Shown one piece after another: positions 43,175 to 54,266 of a stretch of 64,000 nt of DNA. The notes under the pieces were generated by a model that did not search any database, was not told the DNA's origin, and saw only the letters and a program-made list of their open reading frames with translations. Source of the DNA: Erodium maritimum (taxonomy: Eukaryota; Streptophyta; Magnoliopsida; Geraniales; Geraniaceae); contig OY997595.1 of assembly GCA_963921825.1 (NCBI GenBank), positions 18,903,228-18,967,227 of the forward strand. The letters run 5' to 3'. How positions within the stretch are numbered: position 1 is the first letter of the stretch; every line of letters starts with the position of its first letter. Made by a program: the position numbers and the translations under genes.

Positions 43175-45489
43175 GTAGGGAAAGTAGCGGATACCGCTTT
43201 AATCATGGAAAGTTAGTAGTATGCATAATTAGGGTTTAATAATAAAACCGGAAAGATTATAGTTTGTCTTGTAGGATGTGAACAACTAGCGTAGACGTAT
43301 AAACTGTGAACATTTACGTTTTCTGTCTTGGGAATTGTCGTGCTGGTAGATTCGGGCCATGTCGTGCCCGTAGGGTTGTTTGTTGTGTGTATCTGCTTGG
43401 TGCTATGTGTTGATTGAACGGATATTAAATAACGAAAACGGAAACGAATAAATTGAACTAGCGATACATGTTGAAGATTTGAGTGGTTATTTCCTGTTAT
43501 ACGTTATGTTGAACTGTGGGAAGGTTGGGGATTGGATGCCGGTTAAATCGGTGGGATTACCTCGTTGATCTCGGTGTCGGTAAGTGATGGTAAGTACGTG
43601 ATGATTATGAGTGTTTAAGAGTCTAATAAGATTATACTCGGTGTTGCATGTTGTGACTGTGTGTGGGCAAGTGTGCATGTTTGATGATGTGAATATTTGG
43701 TTGTGGTATGACCAGGTGAGCGATAGACCAGCTGTGTGCTATGTTAAGATGGTCCGGTTGGTATACCCAGACCATCAGGGGATTGTGCTGTGTGTTAAAC
43801 CCTGGTTGTGGGTTTCAAGAGACGGCGTAGCCGGAGTAGTAACTACACCGAGGGATAGTTCTGGTGTAGGGTACCGAGGCCAAGGATGGCGTGATCAGTA
43901 CCCCTATGACTCGTAGCCCGGGACGGGTTGACCGAAGGGTGTACCGGTTCGGTTCATATGTTGAGTATTTCCCTTCGTCTGTGTGAGGAGGAAGACATCG
44001 GACTGAGGGATTTCTGGTCGAAGATGTTACCCTTCGGCTGTCTGAGGAGGAAGATATCAAGACTGATACTGTGTGGTCCAGTACGATATAAGTGGCTGTG
44101 TGCATCCGGTGGTGTGGGCTTATGCCGTTTTATGATATCTGTGTGTGTCTTGTTGTGTGCTGGTTCAGTACGTATGTTGAGTAGTGCCCTTCGTCTGTGT
44201 CAGGAGGAAGACATCGGACTGAGGGATTTCCGGTCGAGGATGTTACCCTTCGTCTGTGTGAGGAGGAATATATCGGAACTGATGATGTGTGGTCATGTAC
44301 GATATAAGTGGTTGTGTGCATCCGGTGGTGTGGGCTAATGCCGTTTTATGATATCTGCGTGTGTCTTGTTGTGTGCCGGTTCAGTACGTATGTTGAGTAG
44401 TGCCCTTCGTCTGTGTGCGGAGGAAGACATCGGACTGAGGGATTTCCGGTCGAGGATGTTACCCCTCGTCTGTGTGAGGAGGAAGATATCTGAACTGATG
44501 TTGTGTGGTCCAGTACGATATAAGTGGCTGTGTGCAATTGGCTTAGTGCATCCAACGACGTTGAGACTGTTTTACGATATCTGTGTGTATCTCGCTGTGT
44601 GCCCTTTCTTGCTGTTTGGCTCTGTGCAATTCTTTTAAGTATGTTTATGACTTGGTGAAAGTGATCGGTAACCGGGTGTCGGGACCGAGGTCTTGTGTTC
44701 CGGTGCGACATAAGTGGACGGGATGTGATAGCCGGAGACGTTGGAAATGGTTATACTATGTTTAGGGTGGGTCTGCTTTATGCTCTGTGCGTGTTGTTGG
44801 GCTTTGGGCGTTGTCTGTTGTGTGTGCCGTGCGGGAAGTCTGGCTTGTGCCTTGGGTTAAGTGTGACTTGGGTCTTGTGAGAGTGTTTGGTGACTTGAGA
44901 TGACTATACCTGATTCCTGCGTTGCAGTGCGAGTTCGCACGTGTGGTCGGTTGTGAGATAACTGTAGGTGTTGTTCATCGAGAATTGTTAGGTGATGGGT
45001 GTCAAGAGCTAGTTGTGGAAAGTGGTATGAGTTCGGTTCGTTGTGAGTTTGTGTTATGGGTTGTGCCTGATGGAAGGCTAAGTGTTGTCTTGGAGTAATT
45101 GGTTTAATTGTGAATTTTTAACTGTTGTGCTTTACTAGTATGCCCTAATTGGACGGTTACCCGTGGTGATGAACTGTGGTTTAAAACCTTAACTACTTTT
45201 CCTACTGAGCGTAAGCTCACCCCCTTACATTGTTGAGTTTCAGGTGTTGAGTGGGATCTGTACTAGCAGGATTCTCGGAGCTTGGGAGCTAGCGAGGGCT
45301 TAGCTAGTGTCTAGCGACGTACCGTTAACTGTTGAACTATTTTACCGTTGTTTTATCGAGCTGCGACTCGCGAGGTTGTTTAAAGTTTTAAAAGTATGAA
45401 TCAAGACTTGTTGGCTTTTTTTTCGATTAAAACTATTATTGTTTTAGTTCACGTCTCGAGTCCGGTTAAACTGGATTTGGGGCGTGACA
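43175..45489 (+). repeat. Right LTR piece of the Tekay-type insertion
   Basis: Starts inside the LTR, at the GTAGGGAAAGTAGCGG point also seen at 36132, and runs to the LTR end GGGGCGTGACA. It includes the family phrase GAGCGTAAGCTCACCCCC near 45207, and a minisatellite at about 43935-44640. Confidence 0.78.
43935..44640 (+). repeat. 216-bp tandem repeat (about three copies) in the LTR
   Basis: The phrase TTTTATGATATCTGYGTGTGTC starts at 44128 and 44344, 216 bp apart, and a divergent copy follows about 225 bp later. Each unit itself contains two half-copies of CCCTTCGTCTGTGTGAGGAGG. The repeat makes overlapping open frames (for example 43928-44338) that are not genes. Confidence 0.75.
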
Positions 45490-46528
45490 CGAGGAATCCA
45501 GAAAAAGCGAACACCAGATCCCCGCTAAAGGTAACCTTTCAAACTGCATCTGCAGCGTGACGAGTCGCCGGAGCTGCCCACCACTGCTCAGACCCACCTT
45601 CCGAGTACGTTGGCACCAAAACAGCATCAGTCGGAGACGGACACAGACACCGGAACATGAAAATTCGGCGCCAGCCCGACCTTGAGAGGAGAGGGGAAAA
45701 GGGGGGTACGAGGGGGTGGGGTTTGAAGCCGGGGAAAACGGAGTAGTAGAATAAGAGGACCTACCGGTGACGACCATGGCCGGAGACCATGGCGTCGCCG
45801 GCAGGAAGCGGAGAAGTCTTAGCTCTTGTCTGATAGAAAAGAGATGGAGAAGCAATCCCCTTTTATTGATCCTACTTTGGACGGCCACATCTTTTTGGTT
45901 GAGCTATAACATTGCTTTGAATCGTAGTGATTGGCAGAACCTCCTTACACGGACCTGACCCCAAAAGAGAAAGACCAAATCTTTCTCCAAGAACCTCTTG
46001 CTCCTGAGCTTCAGGGCTGGGGACCAACACTCGGCCCAGCGAAATCAGGACCTACAGACCAATATCTTTCTCTAAGTAGGCCTTAACAACACTTGGTCCA
46101 CTTAGAGAAGCCTAATCCAAGTCTAGAAATTGGGCTTCAGTCACAACCTTATCTAGGGCCTCAACTACAGCTCGTGCGTCTACGCCCGCGAAAACTACTA
46201 CTGCATTGAAGTCTTCTTCCTCAACACGACACCGCGTAGAAACAGAATCACCAACGTGATTTACCAAATCTGAAGCGACGACCAAATCTCTTGATATGAT
46301 CTTACAATCCCTCGAATTAAGGAAATTTTGATTGGTCTCTTCCCCTATCTGTTCCCAATCAGGCTCACCCCCATCCTGACTACCCCGCGAATTGGGGGAG
46401 AATTTGAATTCGAAGTGCTTTGTTCCAAAGGATATCACCAGAGCCGACGCCAGAACACACCCGATTTCAACGACCTGATTCGATCGGAAGACGTTCCAAC
46501 TGTCTCAAACCGACCCTGCTTGATCTCC

Positions 46529-46861
46529 TTACGATTGGAAACGAACCCCGACACTAGACAAACGAGGGCGTGCTAGAGCTACAAACATAGTATGACCATT
46601 AATCTTATTCCTATTAAAGGTCTTCATTGCCATGGATGTAGAACCTGGTGAAGAAAACGAAACAAAACCAAACTTTTTTCCGCCCTTGTTCAAATGCTTC
46701 AAAACAGAGCAGCCGATTATCTCATCAAACGCTCTAAAAGTACGACGAACCCAATCCTTCAAAGTATCATACGGAAAATTACGAATGTAAATTTCGTTCG
46801 TATTTACCTGGAAAAGATCACCGCCTTTGGGAGTCGCCAAACTCTGATGATCGTGTACCAT
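46529..46861 (-). pseudogene. LINE ORF1 RRM fragment
   Basis: A 110-codon frame with a complete RRM: RNP2 IYIRNF at residues 24-29, RNP1 KKFGFVSF at 62-69, and the closing strand NGHTMFVALARPR. The frame stops at 46529. ORF1-like frames continue below (46112-46438) and above (to about 47100, Lys-rich with stops), so ORF1 is broken. Its size, RNP spacing and position before a LINE 3' end match the RRM ORF at 25547-26053, but the sequences differ enough to be separate copies or subfamilies. Confidence 0.75.
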
Positions 46862-47468
46862 AGAATCCGATGACTCAACGACATCTGGTAGCCTTTCACC
46901 ACCAGCTCCCGACTCACCGGTTGCCTGAGAGACGACATGATCTTCCTGTACATTTTCCGAAACAACCTACTTCTTTTTCATTGGGTTCGAAGGTTTCCGC
47001 ACCTTGGAAATAACCTTACCTTCCTTCTCTTTTCTCTGTAAACCCTTACTTGACCCGACCTTCTTTTCTCCTACACCCCACCTAAGTTTCCTGCATCAAA
47101 CAAACCAAAAAACTCTCCATACAAAGAAATTACACCAGAGCAGAAGGATCAAAATAGGATAAAATGGGAGACTGGAATTGATTCTCAAGTTTGAGAGGTT
47201 TAGGTTTGGGAGCCATCCTATTGGTCTTTTGAGCTTTATTCGAAGTTTGTTATTAAGTTGTTTCTTTTAGAAAATGGTTTTGGTTTTTGTAACATGAAAT
47301 ATAAACAACTTAAGAGCACTGAAATGGTGATTAAAAACGATATTTGAATCAGAGAAAAAGATAATCCAGAGCATAGGTTCACAGAAACCAAATCATAATA
47401 TTGAACAAATGCAATCTTGTGAAGTTGACTTTTCTAGGGGCAATGAATCATCTCAAATGTACTCCTAA

Positions 47469-49675
47469 GAGCACTCACATCAAAGGGGGGCAGAACCCTG
47501 GACCCTGAGGCAGAACCCTCTGCTGCCTGGGTAGGGTTCAGGGTTCTGCCCACTAAAAAAAGTGTGCCGCACATCAGAGGGGCTTGTATGGGGGGCTTGA
47601 TTTTCAGAAATGCTGATTGTGTAATTAATTAAGCTTTTAACTGAATTGCTAACGTTATTTTTAAATCGACAACTACTAAATAAAATAGAAATAAAATTTC
47701 ATTAATAGAAATAAAAGTTCATTAAAATAAAATGCAAAAAAAATACATAACTTAAAAAAAAGACATAAAAAAATTACATTATCAGGTATCCCCATTAACG
47801 TTGTCAAGTTGTTTCTGAAGCTTTTTTATTTGATCCATCCATACACGCATCATTTCCAAATGTTGCTCCTTTTGTTCCGGGTCGAAATCGGACGTGTCCG
47901 CAGTCTTCATTTCTTTAAGTTCCTGCATATATTTGTCAATTTTCTCGTCAATCTTCACGGCAAGCTTCGCCCTCTCACACCTCCCCAGATCCATTTGGAG
48001 GATATACGATGCTCTGTCCGACAAACTCTTCCCCTTCCTCTTCACGGCCTTATTGCCAATTGGGCGTTCTCGTGGAGGCGGCATGCCAGTTGGGGAACTT
48101 GGAACCACGGGTAGGGATCGTGGATGTTGGGTTGGGGAACTTGTACCTCCCACCGGGGAAGTTGAGCCTCCTGCTGGTTGCTCGTCACCACTTAAATGTA
48201 TGACATTATCATCGTCGGCGGGGAGTGAAGCGGGCGGGGTTGTGCTGCTATAACTGCCGGCCTCGTCCAATCGTCGTCGAACTACCTCGACTTCGCCGAG
48301 TTCCGCTACCCAGAACTTGTCGTCGTTTTCCAACGGCTCTATCCAATGGTGGAGCTTGAAAATCTTCGGCTCGCCTTTGATATTCTTGACATGGATTCGA
48401 TATTGTTCCATCACCCGCTCCCTAAACTTGACTTCGTTCCAGCCGCTCATCCTAGCTCTTTCCTCTCCTTCCTCATGAGTGTGATATACCGCCTGACTCT
48501 TCCAGCACTTTTGTTGAAATGGCTCTTGACAGCTTGGATCGTCCACTGATCGATTGGGAAATTCACATATTTGCACAAGCGCCTCCTCACCGTGGTCCAG
48601 AACATGTTCCCATTTTGAGAAGTTCCGTGTATGGGGTCGCGCGTTGTGCGTCGCCAGGCGCTGATCAGGAGCAAGTCCACTTCAGGGGGCCATTTGGTTC
48701 GCCTTTCTACAGTCTCCCGGGTGCTCGGTCCCACTGATGATGAAGTAGACGACAGTCGGGTTCCGGTGGCGGCCGGCATCGAGAATTGTCCGTGGCCGAA
48801 ATAGTTGACCCCCATGTTGAATTGGTCGAAAATTGGGCGTGCGAATACGTTAGTCACAGGTGGATGATGAACAGTTGGATTGGACGGTTGGCCCGGTTGG
48901 TAGGCCGGTTGTCCTATTCCACCTACGTTCACAATTTTATTTTAATTCAAAGTACAAATGGATAATTCAAACTTTGATAATGGAATGATTAATATTTTAA
49001 TTAATGGAATGGATAAAATTATAATTACCTTGGCCCAAAAGAGAGGTCATGTATTGGTTGAACATATCAGGGTTCCAACCACCGGTTGGGGTGAAACCGG
49101 TTTGCAACATCTGTACGTAGTTCGCCCCGGGTTGATTGGTGGTCGCATCTTGTTGATTGGTGTTCGCCCCTTCTTGATTGGTGTTGTCCTCCTCGTCCGT
49201 ATTGAAATCTTGGTGTTCCGGCGGTTGAGTGAAATCGTCGTCTGACATTATCGATCGGACTTTGCAAAGACAGTATGAATTCGTGAGAGTGAGGGTTGAG
49301 AGAGTATGAAGTTTGTTGTGTGGATTTGGTGAAATGGGGTGAGAGGTATTTATAGTGTTGGAAAATTGATTATTTTAATGTATTTTGTATTTAATAAAAA
49401 AAACAGAACTAGCCGTTTCAGACCGTTGCTCAGCAACAGTTATTTTTTTTCCGTTTTGGACAGGTGTCAGCGTCCCAATGGCGGAGAGAGAGGCAGAGGG
49501 GCAGCGAGGATGAAATAGTCCTCGCGCCCCTCTGCCCCGAACCCTTCCCCTTCTCCCCCACGCCCCCGCCCCGCACGCCTCGCACGCCACACCGGGCCGG
49601 ACCCCGAACCCCGAACCCTTCTCCTCTGCTCCTTCCCCGGCCTCGCTCGCACGCCCCGCCTTGATGTGTGTGCTC
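47469..49675 (-). mobile_element. PIF/Harbinger element carrying ORF1 only (2207 bp)
   Basis: Target duplication TAA lies at 47466-47468 and 49676-49678. Terminal inverted repeats GAGCACTCACATCAA and TTGATGTGTGTGCTC match at 14 of 15 positions. GC-rich subterminal regions contain inverted CAGAACCCT and AGGGTTC phrases (47490-47545). A hairpin built on CAGAGGGGC, with GCCCCTCTG as the other arm, lies near 49494-49536. The single gene encodes the Myb/SANT-type ORF1 protein, and there is no DDE transposase. It is the best-preserved DNA transposon in the window. Confidence 0.88.
47782..49248 (-). pseudogene. Harbinger ORF1: Myb/SANT-like DNA-binding protein, one frameshift
   Basis: In Harbinger elements ORF1 is a partner protein that binds DNA and helps the transposase reach the nucleus and the element ends. 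Exon 1 is 49248-49029 (MSDDDFTQPP, Asn/Gln-rich). A 106-bp GT-AG intron (49028-48923) follows, then exon 2 from 48922. Exon 2 holds a trihelix/Myb-like region with TKWPPEVDLLLISAWRRT, NGNMFWTTVRRRL and VKSHFNKSAGRVRRYI. Near 48450 the frame changes by one base, and the protein continues as MSGWNEVKFRERVMEQYRIH, FKLHHWIEPL, a Ser/Pro/Gly-rich linker, KAVKRKGKS, and a C-terminal coiled-coil-like stretch ending at 47782. The frameshift may be a real lesion or a sequencing error. Otherwise the gene is open. Confidence 0.75.
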
Positions 49676-50740
49676 TAACTTCTTTCGATAGTTTAGGATC
49701 CTAATGGAATCTAATTACTTAATTCTTTCGACTTTAGATATAAAAAGACCCGAAATACTACGTTCTTTGATGATTTATAGCTTTCGACGTGTATTTATGG
49801 GATTGTATTTGTATCAGTCATACTATTTCTAGATAGGATTTACATCCAAATCATGATTGATCTTAGACTAGTTATGATCTTCATCTTTCAATTATTAGAT
49901 CATAATTCAATTCAATTATCAAGCCTACACAGGAGATAAAACATTTATAATAAATTAAACATAAACCTTAACCTAGCTCAACACTCACAAAGTTATAAGC
50001 ATTCGATACATGATATTCAATCTTTAATCCTCATAATCCTAGATTATGAAGATTTAGTTATTCCTGATAAAAGAAGGCTCAAGCACAACGAACATCACTC
50101 ATTGCTTCATAATAAAGGAAAAGAGTTGACATGATTACTAAACAACAAGTGATGTTGGTTGTTGTTCTTCGTTCTCCCAAGTTATAACTCTCAAATGTCT
50201 CTCTAATTAGTGCCCTAAAACTTGTGTTTATACTCATTAAAACATAGGGATAAAATAAGAAAATTTACAGAAAAACGCAGTCTAGCATGCGTCTGTCACA
50301 CGCACGATGTACGACCAACGTGTGAGCCATCCGTTGCTCACACATCGCACGCTAGACGTAAGGCTTTTTTCTAGTGATCTCTGCACAAAACGAACAGTCT
50401 ATCCACGTCGCATGACAATCTTGTGACATGAACATCGGATGCACGCCATACGAACAACGTGCATTTCTGACAGTGATGAATCCTTCATGAAAAAATTGGT
50501 AGATCTTTGAGTTCTCTTTGATTTGATTTTTCATGGATCAAAGTCGAAGTTTGCATGAGAAATTTATGTCTTTCGGAAGATCAATCAGATTCCAAGACTC
50601 CTTAATCAAATTTTGCTCCATTTTGTCCTCTTTTCGGTCCACGAATCCACAATTCATCATAATCACGAAATACCCATGAAATGGCATAGAACGGGACTAA
50701 AAGTCCATCTAAACGCGATAAAATATGACATGCTAAGAAA

Positions 50741-51950
50741 AATATTATTCCTTTTTCTCCCTAGTCGACGTGGGTTTGAGATGACGACATGACTTCAAAG
50801 GCGACACAAGCTAGAAGTGGGCTTGGTTTTTGTAGTAGTGAGATAGGATGCGTACGATAATAAATAGAGCTATGGTTATTGGCGACCTAAATAGCAAATC
50901 TGGAATGATTTCTCCTTGTGTATGAATCTTCTTCTCTAATTTTTTCTTTAATTTCGATTCGTCGAACTTCAAGATGACCATAAATGGTTTGAATCGCTAT
51001 GGTTTGAATCACAAATATGGTTGAATTGTTGTGGATTTGATCCTTGAAGCCATGATAGGTCCAGATATATACGAGTTGCGAAGATGTTCCAGATGTGATC
51101 AGACAAGAAATTAGGTCCCGACTCGATCAAATATCTCGTCACCACATCGACTTCAAAGTTTTTGGCTCCCCCCTAAACACACCTGGGTTTCACCACTTTC
51201 ATCATTGATTGGGTCGACTTGGTCAAGAAGAACCATACACCAACATAATTTAAATCAATGTATCCACGAAAATGATGAATTAATTTACAAAATGACCTCG
51301 ATTTGAAGACATATTTGTCTTGCTAACACTCATTTTTATTTTGTATAATAAGTTACATTTTTATTCTTAACAAAAAGGTCATATTATATATAAAAAAAAC
51401 TTGATTTCAGGTGGTCGTTAAGGGAAAGATCGCAAATTTCCTCAAAATAAAGGTCATTTTACAAATATTTTGTGAAATAAGGTTACTTGACAAAGAGTTT
51501 TCAACTTGAAGGTCATTTTTCAAATTAACTCAAACAGGGTCAAGATCATATACAAAAACAAGACTAAAATGTGTGTTTAGTTTTCTTTTTTAGTTAAAAA
51601 TTGTAACATCCTTTTTTTTTAAAAAAACGAGGCTCATGATCATGCGAGAAGAAGACTACAATATTTTTGTTTAGTTGTTTTTGTTTTATTTTAGTTAAAA
51701 GTTATAACATATATTTTTTCTTCAAAAAAAAAGGCTCTTGTTCATAACATATGATTAATTTTCCATCCATTCCATCCAAAGATTGATAGAAATGACGATA
51801 GAAAGGTTAAAATTGACAAAGGGTCGTTTTGTTATGAAATGTATGGCTATACTATGTCTCGTTAGTTGCCACTGGGGTAGCATCAAATAATAGGGGTTTT
51901 ACGTTGATCTAGCGACATGCATAGACCTAAGGATCACACCAACGGGTTTC
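50741..51950. other. Non-coding AT-rich region
   Basis: No gene or clear element was seen. Poly-A and poly-T stretches and two similar phrases TTTAGTTAAAA(G/A)TT(G/A)TAAC near 51590 and 51695 suggest an old duplication. Confidence 0.4.
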
Positions 51951-52240
51951 TCGATAGAACATCAATGGAGCTTGGCCTGGAGGAAGTGGTCTCGGGACAT
52001 GACTAAAACTGGGTTTTAGGTCATGTGCCCGAGAGCGATTAGGATCAAGAGGATAGGGTCGTGACTTGGAGTCTAACGAACGATCTTGTCGGTTAATCGA
52101 TAGAACATCAATGGAGCTTGGCCTGGAGGAAGTGGTCTCGGGACATGACTAAAACTGGATTTTAGGTCATGTGCCCGAGAGCGATTAGGATCAAGAGGAT
52201 AGGGTCGTGACTTGGAGTCTAACGAACGATCTTGTTGGTT
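51951..52240. repeat. 146-bp tandem duplication
   Basis: 51951-52096 and 52097-52240 are nearly identical. Both start TCGATAGAACATCAATGG and end near CGATCTTGT(C/T)GGTTAAT. Only a few substitutions separate them, so the duplication looks recent. Confidence 0.85.
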
Positions 52241-52836
52241 AATGTGGGACATTACCGAAGTGGGCGGGCTAAGGCATGATGAGCACGACATAGGTTCTCG
52301 TGGAGAGGCCCATGGCCGGCCCAGATGGCCTAGGCCCAATAATAGCCAAAAGGTCAATGTTTGACCAAGTGGTCTTGTTAGTCAATTAGATGGAAATGGG
52401 TTGGACCCACTTTCCACTAATTAATAAACTAAGGTATTGGGAAATGACTAGGTAGCTGTTATTGCGTAACAAAAAAAACACAAAGTACATACATTTAATG
52501 AATTATCATAATTAGCAAGGACACTTGACATGAGATGGAGATTAAGTGAGGTGATATATGTCATTAACTCAACATGCAAGTGACTTGGTAATAACATGCA
52601 TGCAAGTGAAAAAATTCAGCAACTCCTTCCTCTTCCTCCCACCTTGGCCAAACACCCTTAGAGAGAGAGCTCTATTGTTGCATGTTTTTGAGTTCACAAC
52701 CTCAAGAACTACGTTGGCTTTGTTTCCGTTAAGGATACGTAGGCGTCCAAGGGACTCAAGCCATCAATAGCTTGGTGTTCTTCCTCTTGAAACTCAACAA
52801 ACTAATTGGTAAGGTTCTAAAACCCAACCTGAACTT
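52241..52836. other. Non-coding region next to the Copia relic
   Basis: No recognised gene. It may include the decayed 3' part of the Copia element, but no RT or RNase H motif was seen. Confidence 0.35.
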
Positions 52837-54266
52837 TCAAACTCGTATTTCATATTTTGGTAGTGATTTTCGTGAGTTTCGTGGTTGATTCCGCAACGTT
52901 TTTGTGTTTTTATTCTCCATGACCATGAGACCCAACACTTTGACTTCAGAATAGTCATTTGTATTAATATGTGTATAAGAGACATCCTGAGTGGCATCTT
53001 TGTCAGAGTGAAATATATACGCTTTATCTTCTTTCGAAAGTGGGTATGTTGCAGCAGAAGGACATTTAGTTGCTGTAGTTCCATTTGGAGACCACATATA
53101 TCAATTATCTTTTGATCGAATACCAGTCATGAGAGTAGTCAAGTCCTTGTCCAGCACAACACATGGAACATATAAATTCCACAGATAGTTCTAGGTCACA
53201 AAATTGACTTACGTGGAATAAGTTGGCAGTGAGTCCCTTTACTAATAATATCTTAGTGAGACAGTTGAGACTAGGGAATTTTAGTTAACCCTTTCCAATA
53301 ACTCGTGCCTTAACCCTATCTCCAAAAGTAACATGTCCATTGGGATATGGACGAACATCTATCAGATATTCACGATTCTCAATCATGTGTCGTGAAGCTC
53401 CACTATCAAAATACCAAACATGTTCATTGGATTAAGTAAGGGTGGTATAAGCAACATTGGTATGATAATTTTCACCCTTGACTTTCTATTCATGCTTCAG
53501 CTTCTCTTGAGGGTGTTTACCTTTACCTTTCAATGACTGTTCCATAGAGGTCTAAGATTGCCTAAACTTTCTCTGTAGAAATTGAGAAGTTTCATACAGT
53601 TGGAAGTAGTGGGGTCTTATGTGACCCTTCTTAACACACAAATGACATACCCAATGTGCTCTTTTGAGCTTATTTGCATACAATGATTCAACCTGAGTAT
53701 TGGAGTTATGGTGATACTGCGGATCATCTGAATGTATTGCAGAGTGTCATTCAGAATATTGCTCAAGATGTCGAGTATGATGTTGTTGAACATTTTAAAC
53801 CTCAGTGGTTGATAAACTATGCTCAACTTTCTGCTTTTGAGCAGATATGGACTAATAGCGATCATTTGGAGGGACAAACACAGTTTGAGAAGTCGAGCCT
53901 TCACTAGTATACCCAACTCCATTCATGTCTCTAGTCTTTTTTCCCATGGGCGGAAGAGCGTTTAGCTTATTTGTGCTTGAGTTCATTATTCTGACCGACT
54001 TAGTGATTCGATCAATTTCGCCATTAAGTCTGCCAAAACTTTTTCCTTGAGAGAATTAACAATTGCAATCAACCGAGCTTTATCTTTAGTCAGAATCTGT
54101 ATTTTATTACTCTTTTTATCAAGAACATTTGAATCCTCTATCCATTTGGTAAACATGTGATCATAGGCATTGTTCATAACATCATATGACAACAACTCCA
54201 GAGAGAGGCTTTTGTTGACATCATCACCTATTTCAATATAATTAACAAGAGTAGTAAAGGCGGTAA

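Larger units (their letters stand above)
34888..45489 (+). mobile_element. Tekay-type LTR insertion, now two overlapping LTR pieces around a nested element
   Basis: Starts TGTAAAGACCGTCCC and ends GGGGCGTGACA. The 5-bp duplication CGAGG is exact (34883-34887 and 45490-45494). The left piece (34888-36816) covers the first part of the LTR. The right piece (43175-45489) covers the middle and last part. About 685 bp, from GTAGGGAAAGTAGCGG to CCGAGGGATAG, occur in both. No PBS, gag or pol of this element survives. The intervening 36822-43174 is a separate minus-strand element. Confidence 0.75.
34497..47200 (-). mobile_element. Second RRM-type LINE without RT, split by a Tekay LTR insertion
   Basis: The arms are 34497-34887 and 45490 to about 47200. 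The left end shows a T run followed by GACGAAAAGCGGGAGACATC, a minus-strand LINE 3' end. The right arm holds an RRM ORF (46529-46861) and further ORF1-like frames down to 45490. The CGAGG duplications at 34883-34887 and 45490-45494 rejoin the arms. The element itself is only about 2.1 kb and has no endonuclease or RT. It resembles the LINE at 24494-26130, including the leader phrase GAGCAGAAGGAT at 47146. No target duplication of the LINE was found, and the 5' end is approximate. Confidence 0.65.
47220..50740 (-). repeat. Degenerate solo LTR of Athila/Tat-like type, split by a Harbinger element
   Basis: Arms about 47220-47468 and 49679 to about 50740 show the same order of phrases as the LTRs at 36822 and 41644, for example the GGTTTTGGTTTTTG region, CTTTCGAT followed by a TTCTTT stretch, and GATCTTTGAGTTCTCTTTGATTTGAT near 50500. 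It is clearly more diverged than those LTRs. No partner LTR was seen and the borders are approximate. Confidence 0.5.

Noticed and set aside
43928-44711. Cys-rich repeated frames resembling small secreted proteins
   Set aside because: They are produced by the 216-bp tandem repeat, and the same repeat is open on the other strand.
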